From contig NZ_JAKZEW010000008.1 in the NCBI RefSeq assembly GCF_022548875.1, positions 50,515 through 114,514 on the forward strand: DNA of 64,000 bases, written 5' to 3'. Numbering within the stretch: the stretch's first letter is position 1; each line of letters starts with the position of its first letter. The position numbers were made by a program, and so were the translations under genes. Below are positions 29,048 to 37,830 of this stretch, piece by piece. Source of the DNA: Glycomyces sp. L485. GTDB lineage: Bacteria; Actinomycetota; Actinomycetes; Mycobacteriales; Micromonosporaceae. The notes below the pieces were generated by a model. That model searched no databases. It was not told the DNA's origin and was given only the letters and a program-made list of their open reading frames with translations.

Positions 29048-30741
29048 TGGCGAAGCAGCGGACAGGCCGGGTCATGGCCCAGGTGGCCATGGTCATGAAC
29101 CTCGACAAATGCATCGGCTGCCACACCTGCTCGGTCACCTGCAAGCAGGCGTGGACGAACCGCAGCGGCGTCGAATACGTGTGGTTCAACAACGTCGAGA
29201 CCCGCCCCGGGCAGGGCTACCCGCGCCGCTACGAGGACCAGGAGCGATGGCAGGGCGGGTGGAGGCGCACCGCGACCGGCAGGCTGAAGCCGCGCGCGGG
29301 CGGCCGGCTCAAGAAGCTCGCGACGATCTTCGCCAACCCGAAGATGCCGTCCATCCAGGACTACTACGAGCCGTGGACGTACGACTACGAGAACCTCATC
29401 ACCGCGCCGCTCGGCGACGACGTCCCGGTCGCCAGGCCGCGCTCGCTCATCAGCGGTGAGCCGATGGACATCTCATGGAGCGCCAACTGGGACGACGACC
29501 TCGCCGGCGGCGAGGAGCTCGGTTCGTTCGACCCGCTGGTGCAGAAGCTCGGCGAGCGGGTGAAGTTCTCCTTCGAAGAGACCTTCATGTTCTATCTGCC
29601 GCGCATCTGCGAGCACTGCCTCAACCCGTCGTGCGTGGCGAGCTGCCCCTCCGGCGCGATGTACAAGCGGGCCGAGGACGGCATCGTCCTGGTCGATCAG
29701 GACCGGTGCCGCGGCTGGCGGATGTGCGTCACCGGCTGCCCCTATAAGAAGGTGTACTTCAACCACAAGACCGGCAAGGCCGAGAAGTGCACGCTGTGCT
29801 ACCCGCGCATCGAGGTCGGCATGCCCACGGTGTGCTCCGAGACGTGCGTGGGCCGGCTCCGCTACCTGGGTGTGGTCCTGTACGACGCCGACCGGGTGAG
29901 CAGCGCCGCCGCCGTCAAGGACGAGAAGGACCTCTACCCGGCCCAACTCGACCTGCTCCTCGACCCCGACGATCCGGAGGTTCAGGAGGCGGCCCGCCGC
30001 GACGGCATCCCCGACCGGTGGATCGAATCGGCCCAACGTTCACCGGTCTACCTGCTGGCCAAGCGGTTCAAAGTGGCGCTGCCGCTGCACCCGGAGTACC
30101 GGACCATGCCGATGGTCTGGTACATCCCGCCGCTCTCACCAGTGGTGGACACCTTGACCTCCACCGGGAACGACGGCGAGGACGCCGGCAACCTGTTCGG
30201 CGCCATCGACACCCTCCGCATCCCCGTGGAGTACCTCGCCGAGCTGTTCACCGCCGGCGACCCCGAACCGGTCACCAGGACTCTGCGGCGGCTCGCCGCG
30301 ATGCGCTCCTACATGCGCCGCATCAACCTCGGCGACGATCCCGACGAATCGATCGCCGAGGCCGTCGGCATGAGCGGCAACGACATCGAGCGGATGTACC
30401 GGCTGCTGGCACTCGCCAAGTACGACGAACGCTACGTCATCCCCACCGCCTACGGCGTCGACGAGGCCGACAAGGGCGTCATCGACGAGATCGGGTGCAG
30501 CCTCGACTTCGACGGCGGACCGGGCATGGGCGGCATGGGCGGAGCGGCGCCGTTCGGCGAAGCGTCCGGGCGGCAGCAGCCGGCCACCGTGGAGAACTTC
30601 CACGCGCTTCGGGACCGGCAGACCAGCGACGAGCGCAGCGGACCGCCGCGCCGATTCAACCTGCTCAACTGGGACGGCAACGGCCGCCCGCCCGGACTGT
30701 TCCCGCAGCGGTCCGACACCGAAGGAGAGGAGCGACAGTGA
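29047..30741 (+). CDS. narH: Respiratory nitrate reductase, beta subunit
   Basis: The 564-residue electron-transfer subunit has four Cys groups: C22-C25-C28-C32 (CIGCHTCSVTCKQ), CEHCLNPSCVASCPSG, CRGWRMCVTGCPYKK (the Trp in place of Cys marks the [3Fe-4S] cluster) and CTLCYPRIEVG. It passes electrons from NarI haem b to NarG. A Gly/Met-rich stretch near 480-500 and a Pro-rich tail make it slightly longer than the E. coli protein. The start overlaps the narG stop by 1 bp (TGATG) and the end overlaps narJ by 4 bp. Confidence 0.96.
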   Translation: MAKQRTGRVMAQVAMVMNLDKCIGCHTCSVTCKQAWTNRSGVEYVWFNNVETRPGQGYPRRYEDQERWQGGWRRTATGRLKPRAGGRLKKLATIFANPKMPSIQDYYEPWTYDYENLITAPLGDDVPVARPRSLISGEPMDISWSANWDDDLAGGEELGSFDPLVQKLGERVKFSFEETFMFYLPRICEHCLNPSCVASCPSGAMYKRAEDGIVLVDQDRCRGWRMCVTGCPYKKVYFNHKTGKAEKCTLCYPRIEVGMPTVCSETCVGRLRYLGVVLYDADRVSSAAAVKDEKDLYPAQLDLLLDPDDPEVQEAARRDGIPDRWIESAQRSPVYLLAKRFKVALPLHPEYRTMPMVWYIPPLSPVVDTLTSTGNDGEDAGNLFGAIDTLRIPVEYLAELFTAGDPEPVTRTLRRLAAMRSYMRRINLGDDPDESIAEAVGMSGNDIERMYRLLALAKYDERYVIPTAYGVDEADKGVIDEIGCSLDFDGGPGMGGMGGAAPFGEASGRQQPATVENFHALRDRQTSDERSGPPRRFNLLNWDGNGRPPGLFPQRSDTEGEERQ

Positions 30742-31394
30742 CCGCCCCCGACCACCACGCGATCGCGAGACAAGCAGCCGCGATGCTGCTGTGCTACCCC
30801 GAGCCGGCGTTCTACGACCGGCTCGGCCCGGTGCGCCGGGCCGTCGCCGAACTCCCGTCCGGACGCGAGCGCCGTGCGCTGGCCCGCTTCTGCGACCACG
30901 TCATTGCGACACCGGAACTCGACCTGGGCGCCCACTACGTGCAGACCTTCGACCTCAAACGACGCCGAGCCCTGCACATGACCTACTACACCGACGGGGA
31001 CACCAGGCGGCGCGGCCACGCACTCGCACGGATCAAGGAGGTCTACACCGGCTGCGGTTGGCAGATCGACTCCGCCGAGCTTCCCGACCACCTGTGCGTC
31101 CTCCTCGAATTCGCCGCACGCGGCGACCTCGAGTGGGGCGAGCGGCTGCTCGCCACGTTCCGTCCCGGCATCGAACTGCTGCGCAGTGCCCTGCACGACT
31201 ACGGGACGCCGTACGCCGACGTGCTCGACGCGGTGACGGCGACGCTCCCGCCGCCCGGCGACGAGGCCCGACTCCAGGCGATCCGCCTGGCCGAGACCGG
31301 CCCGCCGTCCGAAGACGTCGGGCTCGACCCCTACGGCGCGGTTCCGCTCGGCATGCCGACGGTCCGACCCGCCCCGACCGGAGGCGCGCGATGA
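30738..31394 (+). CDS. narJ: Nitrate reductase assembly chaperone NarJ
   Basis: A 218-residue helical chaperone of the TorD/NarJ group that holds apo-NarG while molybdenum cofactor and Fe-S clusters are inserted. Recognisable segments are AAMLLCYPEPAFYDRLGPVR near the start, YVQTFDLKRRRALHMTYYTD, and LPDHLCVLLEFAARGD. GTG start overlaps the narH stop by 4 bp with GGAGAGG upstream; the ATGA at its end couples it to narI. Confidence 0.94.
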   Translation: MTAPDHHAIARQAAAMLLCYPEPAFYDRLGPVRRAVAELPSGRERRALARFCDHVIATPELDLGAHYVQTFDLKRRRALHMTYYTDGDTRRRGHALARIKEVYTGCGWQIDSAELPDHLCVLLEFAARGDLEWGERLLATFRPGIELLRSALHDYGTPYADVLDAVTATLPPPGDEARLQAIRLAETGPPSEDVGLDPYGAVPLGMPTVRPAPTGGAR

Positions 31395-32134
31395 CCCCAT
31401 CCCCACTGGACTACCTGCTCTGGGGCGCATTGCCCTACGTGGTGAACGCGGTGCTCGTGGGCGGCACGGTCTGGCGCCACCGCTACGACCGCTTCGGCTG
31501 GACCACACGCTCCTCGCAGCTGTACGAGTCGCGACTGCTGCGCATCGCCAGCCCGATGTTCCACTTCGGATTGCTCGTGGTGATCATCGGTCACGTCATC
31601 GGCCTGCTCATCCCCGAGTCGTGGACCCACGCGGTCGGAGTCGGCGACGAGCTGTACCACATCACGGCACTGTCGCTGGGCGTGGTCGCCGGAGTGACCA
31701 CGCTCGGCGGCATCGCGCTGCTCATCTGGCGGCGGCGCACCACCGGGCCCGTGTTCAGCGCCACCACGGTGAACGACAAGACCATGTACCTGGTCCTGAC
31801 CGCCGCGATCGTCTCCGGGCTGACGGTGACGCTGCTGTCCGCGTACACGGGCTTCAGCGGCGGCGAGGAGGTCGACTACCGCCAGACGGTGTCGGTGTGG
31901 TTCCGCAGCATCTGGATACTGCAGCCCGACGTGGCCGCCATGTCGGCGGCCACCCTCGGTTTCAAGATCCACGTCCTGATCGGTCTGGGCCTGTTCTCGC
32001 TGTTCCCGTTCAGCCGACTGGTTCACGCCTTCAGCGCACCGATCGGATACCTGTTCCGGCCGTACGTCGTCTACCGGTCGCGGGACCGCCGGACTGCCGG
32101 GACGACACGGCCGATCCGCCGCGGCTGGGGCTGA
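31391..32134 (+). CDS. narI: Respiratory nitrate reductase, gamma subunit (cytochrome b)
   Basis: A 247-residue membrane subunit with five predicted helices. It takes electrons from menaquinol through two b haems; candidate axial His residues are in SPMFHFGLLVVIIGHVIGLL (two) and in FKIHVLIGLGLFSLFPFSRLVHAF, cited as KIHVLIGLG and LVHAF (two). The ATG at 31391 is fixed by the 4-bp overlap with narJ. The gene ends the nar operon. Confidence 0.95.
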   Translation: MTPSPLDYLLWGALPYVVNAVLVGGTVWRHRYDRFGWTTRSSQLYESRLLRIASPMFHFGLLVVIIGHVIGLLIPESWTHAVGVGDELYHITALSLGVVAGVTTLGGIALLIWRRRTTGPVFSATTVNDKTMYLVLTAAIVSGLTVTLLSAYTGFSGGEEVDYRQTVSVWFRSIWILQPDVAAMSAATLGFKIHVLIGLGLFSLFPFSRLVHAFSAPIGYLFRPYVVYRSRDRRTAGTTRPIRRGWG

Positions 32135-32263
32135 GGCGGCCCGGTCCGAGCCGGCCGAGCAGGTCGGCGACGCGCGTGAAGCCGACCGTGCGGCGCATCG
32201 CCGGGTTCCGCTGCCCGGCCATAGGCGACCTGTCTCGGCCGCTCCGGCCGTTCCGCTTCGGGG

Positions 32264-32279
32264 TTCTCGGACCCGAGAA
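32264..32279. promoter_or_regulatory. Palindrome upstream of nirK
   Basis: TTCTCGG (32264-32270) and CCGAGAA (32273-32279) are perfect 7-bp arms around 2 nt, 120 bp before nirK and 4 bp left of the DosR-like box. It could bind a dimeric regulator (for instance an NO sensor), but I do not recognise the motif. Confidence 0.4.
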
Positions 32280-32282
32280 TTC

Positions 32283-32296
32283 AGGACGAATGTCCC
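32283..32296. promoter_or_regulatory. DosR/DevR-like box upstream of nirK
   Basis: AGGACGAATGTCCC matches the DosR core GGGACTWWAGTCCC at 11 of 14 positions and contains a perfect GGAC-N4-GTCC repeat. It is about 103 bp before the nirK GTG. Its presence with the narG box suggests joint hypoxic control of both steps. Confidence 0.42.
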
Positions 32297-32398
32297 TGAC
32301 CCCGACGGTGTCCACCTGGCATCTTCGGAACCGATGGCGCCAACGACACCGGTCGTGAAGACCACATCCTGTCACTGACTCTCGAAAGGACGGTCCCG

Positions 32399-34996
32399 GT
32401 GAACGCACGAACTGCGGAGATGTCCTACCCGATGAAGGCGGCCGGCAAACCCTCCGCCCGGAGGCGTGGGCGGGTCGATTGGCATCGCGTCGCCAATATC
32501 GTCGTCCTGTTCTACCTGGTCGCGACCGCCGCACTCATGCCGCTGCACGCCGCCGGGATCATCCAGCGATGGACCGTCGTCCATGTGCTGCTGCTCGGCG
32601 CGGTCACCAACGCCATCGTCACCTGGACCGCGCACTTCTCCACCGCCATGCTGCACGCCCCGCGCTCCAATCCGCACTTCGCGGCCCTGCGACTGATCGG
32701 CCTCAATATCGGCGTCCTCGGCATCCTCACCGGCATCGGCCACGGCCTCCCGGCGGTCACCGTCGCATCCGCCGCCGCGTTCGCCTCCGTCGTCATCGCC
32801 CACCTGGTCGACCTGATGCGCATGAGCCGCCGCGGCATCGGCGGCAGGTTCACCGCCACCGTCCGGTTCTACCGGGCGGCCTCGCTCGCCCTCATCGCCG
32901 GCATGACCGCCGGGGTCGTCATGGGCATCGGCGCCGACGGCGACTGGCACGAACGCGTCTACGCCGCCCACCTGAACCTCAACCTGTTCGGCTGGGTCGG
33001 CCTGGCCGTGCTCGGGACGCTCTATCTGCTCTGGCCGACCGTGCTCGGCACCCGCATGGCCGACGGCGCGATGCGCGCCGCCCGCCGGTCCCTGCCCCTA
33101 TGCGCCGTCGGGCTCGCGCTCGCGGTCACCGGGCTGCTCGCGGCTTCCAGCCTGGTCGCCGTCACCGGACTCACCCTCTACCTGGCCGGCACCGTGGTCG
33201 GCCTCGTCCCGGCCGTCCAGGCCTGGCGGCGGCGAGCCCCCGAACGGCCCGCCGCACTCATGCTCGCCGCCGCGATCGCCTGGCTCCTCATCGCACTCGG
33301 CGTCGAAATCGCGGCCGTCCTCACGGCGAACCCGGCCGAGCGCATCGCTGAGATGCTCCCGTGGTTCCTGGCCGGTTTCGTCGCCCAGATCCTGATCGGC
33401 TCGCTGACGCACCTGCTCCCCATGGTGCTCGGCGGCGGCCCCAGCGGCGGCAAAGGCGCCGCACTGCTGATCAACCGATTCGGCCGCACCCGGGTGCTCG
33501 CCGCCAATATCGGCGTCGCCCTCGTGGCGCTGCCGGTCCCGGATGCGTTCGAGCTCCTCGGCTGGGCGCTCATCGCCGCGAGCTTCACCGGCTTCCTCGT
33601 GCTGGCCCTCGCCGCCGCCGTCACCACCCGCAGAGGGTCCCCCGAGCCGGGCACCGAATCAGCACCTCGTCTCGGCCGCGGCCACCGCACGCTCATCGCC
33701 GCACTGGGGATGGCGGCACTGCTGGCGGCGATCACGATCACCGTCGTCAACCTCGGGCCCGCACCGGAAGCGGACGATGAACCGCTGGTACTCACCGAGG
33801 GCGGCACCCAGACCGTCGAGGTGTCCCTGGAGTCGCTGTCGGTCGACCCCTCCTCGATCACCGTCGCCCCCGGCACCCGTCTCATCCTGGAAGTCACCAA
33901 CCACGGCCGGATGCGACACGACCTGGCCTTCGGCGACGAGCTCGCCACGAGAATGCTCTCCCCCGGAGAGAGCGCCGAACTCGACCTGGGCGATATCGTC
34001 GGCGACCTGGACGGCTGGTGCACCGTCATGGGCCACAAGGAAGCCGGGATGACCATGCGCATCGGTGTGGACGACGGCAGACCGAACGAAGCCGACGCCC
34101 CTGAAGCTCCCGTCGGCGCCGCCGTCGACCCTGGAGCCGAACCTCCGACGGGGTTCGAACCGTATGATGCGGCGCTGCCGCCCGCCGAGGACGGCGACGT
34201 CCACGAGGTGACCATGCGCGTGTCCGACGAGACCCTCGAGGTCGCCCCCGGCGTCACCCAGGAAATGTGGACCTTCAACGGCTCCGTGCCAGGACCCACC
34301 CTGCGCGGCGAGGTCGGAGACAAGTTCATCGTCACCCTCGTCAACGACGGGGCCATGGCCCACTCGATCGATTTCCACGCCAGCGCGCTCGCCCCGGACG
34401 GGCCGATGCGCACGATCGAACCAGGCGAGGAGCTGGTCTACGAGTTCACCGCCGACGCGGCCGGAGCCTGGATGTACCACTGCGGCACTGCTCCGATGGT
34501 CCAGCACATCGGCAACGGCATGTACGGTGCGGTGATCATCGACCCGCCCGACCTGCCCGAAGTGGATCGGGAGTACGTAGTCGTGCAGTCCGAGCTGTAC
34601 TTCGGTGAGGAAGGCGAGCACGGCGACTTCGAGGCCATGGCCGCAGGTGAACCGGATGCGGTGGTGTTCAACGGCTACTACGAGCAGTACCGGCACGCTC
34701 CGCTGAGCGCCGCCGCCGACGACCGGGTCCGGATCTGGCTGGTCAACGCCGGCATCGAGCGACCGAGTTCGTTCCACGTGGTAGGCGCCCGATTCGACAC
34801 CGTGTTCTCAGAAGGCGCCTACCTCTTGCGGCCTGGCGACGGCGTAGGCGGTGCGGCCCAAGTGCTGTCCGCGTTCCCGGGACAGGGCGGATTCGCCGAT
34901 TTCACCGTTCCGGAGGCGGGCCACTACCCGTTCATCACCCACACCATCGTCGACGCCGGCCGAGGTGCCGTCGGAGTCATCGCCGCCGCGGAATAG
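32399..34996 (+). CDS. nirK: Three-part copper nitrite reductase: membrane domain, cupredoxin, NirK
   Basis: The 865-residue protein reduces nitrite to NO. Residues about 30-440 form around 12 helices and include HLNLNLFGWVGLAVLGTLYL, similar to haem-copper-oxidase-like/NnrS-type membrane proteins. A cupredoxin domain (about 455-560) has type-1 Cu ligands His507, Cys541, His546 and Met551. The NirK core (about 590-865) has His655, Asp658 and His660 (HSIDFH), His694-Cys695, His703 and Met708, and His793 in SSFHVVG, so all type-1 and type-2 copper ligands and the catalytic Asp are present. The sequence is of the AniA type. GTG start with AAAGGA 8 nt upstream. The cupredoxin is inferred to deliver electrons in cis from the membrane. 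Confidence 0.9.
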   Translation: MNARTAEMSYPMKAAGKPSARRRGRVDWHRVANIVVLFYLVATAALMPLHAAGIIQRWTVVHVLLLGAVTNAIVTWTAHFSTAMLHAPRSNPHFAALRLIGLNIGVLGILTGIGHGLPAVTVASAAAFASVVIAHLVDLMRMSRRGIGGRFTATVRFYRAASLALIAGMTAGVVMGIGADGDWHERVYAAHLNLNLFGWVGLAVLGTLYLLWPTVLGTRMADGAMRAARRSLPLCAVGLALAVTGLLAASSLVAVTGLTLYLAGTVVGLVPAVQAWRRRAPERPAALMLAAAIAWLLIALGVEIAAVLTANPAERIAEMLPWFLAGFVAQILIGSLTHLLPMVLGGGPSGGKGAALLINRFGRTRVLAANIGVALVALPVPDAFELLGWALIAASFTGFLVLALAAAVTTRRGSPEPGTESAPRLGRGHRTLIAALGMAALLAAITITVVNLGPAPEADDEPLVLTEGGTQTVEVSLESLSVDPSSITVAPGTRLILEVTNHGRMRHDLAFGDELATRMLSPGESAELDLGDIVGDLDGWCTVMGHKEAGMTMRIGVDDGRPNEADAPEAPVGAAVDPGAEPPTGFEPYDAALPPAEDGDVHEVTMRVSDETLEVAPGVTQEMWTFNGSVPGPTLRGEVGDKFIVTLVNDGAMAHSIDFHASALAPDGPMRTIEPGEELVYEFTADAAGAWMYHCGTAPMVQHIGNGMYGAVIIDPPDLPEVDREYVVVQSELYFGEEGEHGDFEAMAAGEPDAVVFNGYYEQYRHAPLSAAADDRVRIWLVNAGIERPSSFHVVGARFDTVFSEGAYLLRPGDGVGGAAQVLSAFPGQGGFADFTVPEAGHYPFITHTIVDAGRGAVGVIAAAE

Positions 34997-35006
34997 GAGA
35001 TCCACG

Positions 35007-35108
35007 ATGTTCGAGAGCCGGTCCTCAGTGCGGTTCGCTCACAAGGCGTCGGCGGTGGCCTGGGGCGGCCTCCCTCCGCACGTCGCCCGACAGGTCGGGC
35101 CGACATGA
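35007..35108 (+). CDS. Small hypothetical protein, 33 residues
   Basis: An ATG at 35007 with a good ribosome site (AGGAG, 7 nt) opens a 33-codon frame (MFESRSSVRFAHKAS..., ending RQVGPT) that stops in a 4-bp ATGA overlap with the next gene. The placement 11 bp after nirK, the ribosome site and the overlap support translation; no family is recognised. It may be a translational coupler. Confidence 0.45.
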   Translation: MFESRSSVRFAHKASAVAWGGLPPHVARQVGPT

Positions 35109-35536
35109 GCGCAACCGAGCGGCTCGGCCGCCGCGCCCGCGCGCTGCGGGGCCTCCACACCGTGATCGCCGCCGCTGAGCTGGCGAGTCTGGTGCATGTC
35201 TGGGCGTGCGCGCTGAGCGGGCGCCGGGACCGGGCGCTGCCCGTATCGATCACGGCTCTCTCGCTCGAAGGCGTCGGACTGCTGATCGGCCGGGGCGACT
35301 GTCCCTTGGCTCCGCTGCAGCGCCAGGTGGGAGACCCGGTGCCGCTGTTCGAGTTGGCGCTCCCGCCGAGAGCCGCGAAGGCAGCCGTGCCGGTGCTGGC
35401 CGCGGTCGCAGTCGGCGGCATGGTCACTCTCGCACTGCGTTCCACCGGAGTTCGCAGTGTCCTGAATCTCCGCGGTGGGGCGGACCGGACACGTTCGGCG
35501 CTCGCGGCGCATGCGGCGCGTGCTCGGGAAGACTAG
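35105..35536 (+). CDS. Small membrane protein of unknown function
   Basis: A 143-residue protein with three to four hydrophobic segments (VIAAAELASLVHVWACALSG; ALSLEGVGLLIG; AVPVLAAVAVGGMVTLAL) and a conserved-looking GRGDCPLAPLQRQVGDPVPL between them. The GxCPL element recalls small DUF2784-like membrane proteins, but I am not sure. It is coupled by ATGA to the 33-residue frame and is probably transcribed with nirK. Confidence 0.65.
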   Translation: MSATERLGRRARALRGLHTVIAAAELASLVHVWACALSGRRDRALPVSITALSLEGVGLLIGRGDCPLAPLQRQVGDPVPLFELALPPRAAKAAVPVLAAVAVGGMVTLALRSTGVRSVLNLRGGADRTRSALAAHAARARED

Positions 35537-35568
35537 CCTTCCCGAGAGTCACTCCCGGCGCCGATCGC

Positions 35569-36570
35569 TCACAGCTCGAATCCGGCGGGGAACGGGTCGT
35601 CGGGGTCCAGCATGTACTGGGCGGTGCCGGTGATCCACGCTCTGCCCGTGATCGTCGGCACGACGGCCTCGACGCCGCCGATCTCGGTCTTCTCCACCAG
35701 CCTTCCGGTGAATGTCGTGCCGATGAAGGACTCGTTGACGAAGTCGGTGCCGAGCGGCAGCTCGCCGCGGGCGTGCAGCTGCGCCATCCTCGCGCTCGTG
35801 CCGGTGCCGCACGGCGACCGGTCGAACCAGCCCGGATGGATCACCATGGCGTGCCGCGAGTGCCGCGCCGTCGAGCCCGGCGCCTTCAGGTACACGTGGT
35901 GGCAGCCGGAGATGTCGGGGCGGGTCGGGTGCAGCGGCCGGTTCTGATCGTTGACGGCGTCCATGATGCTCAGCCCGGCGTCGAGCAGCCGCCGCCCTGC
36001 GGAGCGCTCGAACGGCAGGGCCAGTCTCTCCAGGTCGACGACGGCGTAGAAGTTGCCTCCGAAGGCCATGTCGTAGTCCACGGTCCCGAAGCCGGGCACC
36101 TCCACGGTCTGGTCGAGGGCCAGGACGAACGAGGGCACGTTGCGGATGGTCACCGACCTGGCGCGCCCGTCCTCGACCGCGACCTCGGCCGCGACCAGGC
36201 CGGCGGGCGTGTCGAGCCTGATCGTGGTCACCGGCTCGACCACCGGCACCATGCCGGTCTCCACCAGTACCGTCGCGGTGCCGATCGTGCCGTGTCCGCA
36301 CATCGGGAGCAGCCCGGAGACCTCGATGAAGAGCACCCCGAAGTCCGCGTCGGGCCGGGTCGGCGGCTGCAGGATGCTGCCGCTCATCGACGCGTGGCCC
36401 CTCGGCTCGCACATGAGGAAGGTGCGCAGGTCGTCGTTGTTCTCGATGAACCACTGCCGGCGCTCGGCCATGGAAGCGCCGGGGAAGACCCCTACTCCCC
36501 CGGTGACCACCCTGGTCGGCATCCCCTCCGTGTGGGAGTCGACGACGTGGATGACGCGGTCGGTTCTCAT
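35569..36570 (-). CDS. 4-hydroxyproline 2-epimerase (proline racemase family)
   Basis: A 333-residue cofactor-independent epimerase. The two catalytic Cys are Cys91 (PMCGHGTIG) and Cys254 (SPCGTGTSA), which mark active racemase/epimerases rather than the Thr-containing dehydratases. The family converts trans-4-hydroxy-L-proline to cis-4-hydroxy-D-proline. The start overlaps, by 4 bp, the stop of an aldehyde-dehydrogenase remnant, and the DHDPS-family deaminase lies just upstream in the operon, which supports hydroxyproline rather than proline as substrate. Confidence 0.9.
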   Translation of the reverse strand: MRTDRVIHVVDSHTEGMPTRVVTGGVGVFPGASMAERRQWFIENNDDLRTFLMCEPRGHASMSGSILQPPTRPDADFGVLFIEVSGLLPMCGHGTIGTATVLVETGMVPVVEPVTTIRLDTPAGLVAAEVAVEDGRARSVTIRNVPSFVLALDQTVEVPGFGTVDYDMAFGGNFYAVVDLERLALPFERSAGRRLLDAGLSIMDAVNDQNRPLHPTRPDISGCHHVYLKAPGSTARHSRHAMVIHPGWFDRSPCGTGTSARMAQLHARGELPLGTDFVNESFIGTTFTGRLVEKTEIGGVEAVVPTITGRAWITGTAQYMLDPDDPFPAGFEL

Positions 36571-36830
36571 CCCTCGCTCCCGGTGACGAAGCGGCCGTCC
36601 ACCGGCCGCGGGACCTCGTACGACGGCGCTCCGCGGGGCTCGGGGCGAACCGCGCGATCGCGACCGCGCCGGTGCCCGGTGCCGTGATCGCCGGGTACGG
36701 ACCGCCGTACCGTCGAGCGTAGGTCACCGAGACGCCGGTCGGTCGCCGATTCCACAGGAGACGACCGGCCTCGCGTGCCAGGACGGTCGTCGGCGGGGGC
36801 GCGATCTCGTCGTCCGCCTCGGCGACCGGG
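36567..36830 (-). pseudogene. C-terminal remnant of a 2-oxoglutarate semialdehyde (aldehyde) dehydrogenase
   Basis: Between the deaminase and epimerase genes, one minus-strand frame reads AREAGRLLWNRRPTGVSVTY then RRYGGPYPAITAPGTGAVAI, the C-terminal signature of NADP-dependent 2-oxoglutarate semialdehyde dehydrogenases (WNGWPTGV, HGGPYPATT). After ARF the similarity moves to another frame, VRPEPRGAPSYEVPRPVDGR, ending in TGA that overlaps the epimerase ATG by 4 bp. The remaining 400 or so residues are gone. This enzyme is the last step of hydroxyproline catabolism, so it fits the operon exactly. Boundaries are approximate. Confidence 0.7.
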
Positions 36831-36906
36831 GACGCCGGCCTCGCGCGGGGCAGTGGGGACGAACGCGGCGGTCGCGTCCGACGGGGGATGGCGTCGCGTC
36901 ATCTGA

Positions 36907-37812
36907 TCACTTGTAGCCCTTGGCGAGTGCGGCCGTGGTATCGACGGCCACGCGCTCGGCGACCTCGGAGGGCAGCGGGCGGCGCGGCGGGCGGCACGCG
37001 CCGCCCTTGCGACCGGCCACGTCCATGGACAGCTTGATCGCCTGGACGAACTCTGTCTTGGAGTCCCATCGCAGCAGCGAGTGCAGGTCACGGTAGATCG
37101 GGAGCGCCTTCTCGATGTCCTCGGCCCGCCCGGAGGTCGCCAGGTCGTACAGTTCCTTGGTCGCGACCGGCAACGCGTTGGGGTAGCCGGCGATCCAGCC
37201 GACCGCGCCGGCGAGGCCGAGTTCGAGCAGCACGTCGTCGCTGCCGACGAGGAGGTCCAGGCCGGGGGCCAGCTCGGCGACCTCGTAGGCGCGGCGCACG
37301 TCACCGGTGAACTCCTTGACGGCCACGATCAGGCCTTCCGCGTACAGCTCGGCGAGCAGCCCGGGAGTCAGATCGACCTTGGTGTCGTAGGGGTTGTTGT
37401 ACGCCACGATGGGCAGGCCGACCCGGGCAGCGGCCCGATAGTGCTCGACCACCGCCTCGCTGTCGGCTCGGTATGCGTTCGGAGGGAGCAGCAGCACGGA
37501 GCGGGCCCCGGCCTCGGCGGCCTGCTCGATCCATCGGCAGGTCTCCTGCGAGCCGTAGGCGGCGACACCGGGCATCACGCCGAAACCTTCGGGCGCGGCG
37601 TCGACGGCGACCTCGACGACGCGGGCGCGCTCCTCGTCGGTGAGGGTCTGGTACTCCCCCAGCGATCCGTTCGGGGTGACCCCGTCCATCCCGTTCTCGG
37701 CGAGCCAACGAACGTGCTCGCCGAAACCGTCGTAGTCGACCGACAGGTCGTCGTCGAACGGCAACGCGGTGGCGACGTGGATTCCGTGCCACGACTTCGC
37801 CTGCTCACTCAT
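36907..37812 (-). CDS. DHDPS-family protein, probable 1-pyrroline-4-hydroxy-2-carboxylate deaminase
   Basis: A 301-residue class-I aldolase-fold enzyme. Lys166 (VAVKEFTGD) would be the Schiff-base lysine, Tyr138 (IVAYNNP) the proton relay, and PNGSLGEY near 48-55 the substrate loop. DapA itself makes dihydrodipicolinate, but the neighbouring hydroxyproline epimerase and aldehyde-dehydrogenase remnant point to the hydroxyproline-pathway deaminase that yields 2-oxoglutarate semialdehyde. ATG at 37812 is supported by AGGAG 6 nt upstream. A CATGCA/TGCATG palindrome lies just upstream. The D-hydroxyproline dehydrogenase is not in this window. Confidence 0.82.
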   Translation of the reverse strand: MSEQAKSWHGIHVATALPFDDDLSVDYDGFGEHVRWLAENGMDGVTPNGSLGEYQTLTDEERARVVEVAVDAAPEGFGVMPGVAAYGSQETCRWIEQAAEAGARSVLLLPPNAYRADSEAVVEHYRAAARVGLPIVAYNNPYDTKVDLTPGLLAELYAEGLIVAVKEFTGDVRRAYEVAELAPGLDLLVGSDDVLLELGLAGAVGWIAGYPNALPVATKELYDLATSGRAEDIEKALPIYRDLHSLLRWDSKTEFVQAIKLSMDVAGRKGGACRPPRRPLPSEVAERVAVDTTAALAKGYK

Positions 37813-37830
37813 ATGTCTCTCCTGACATCC

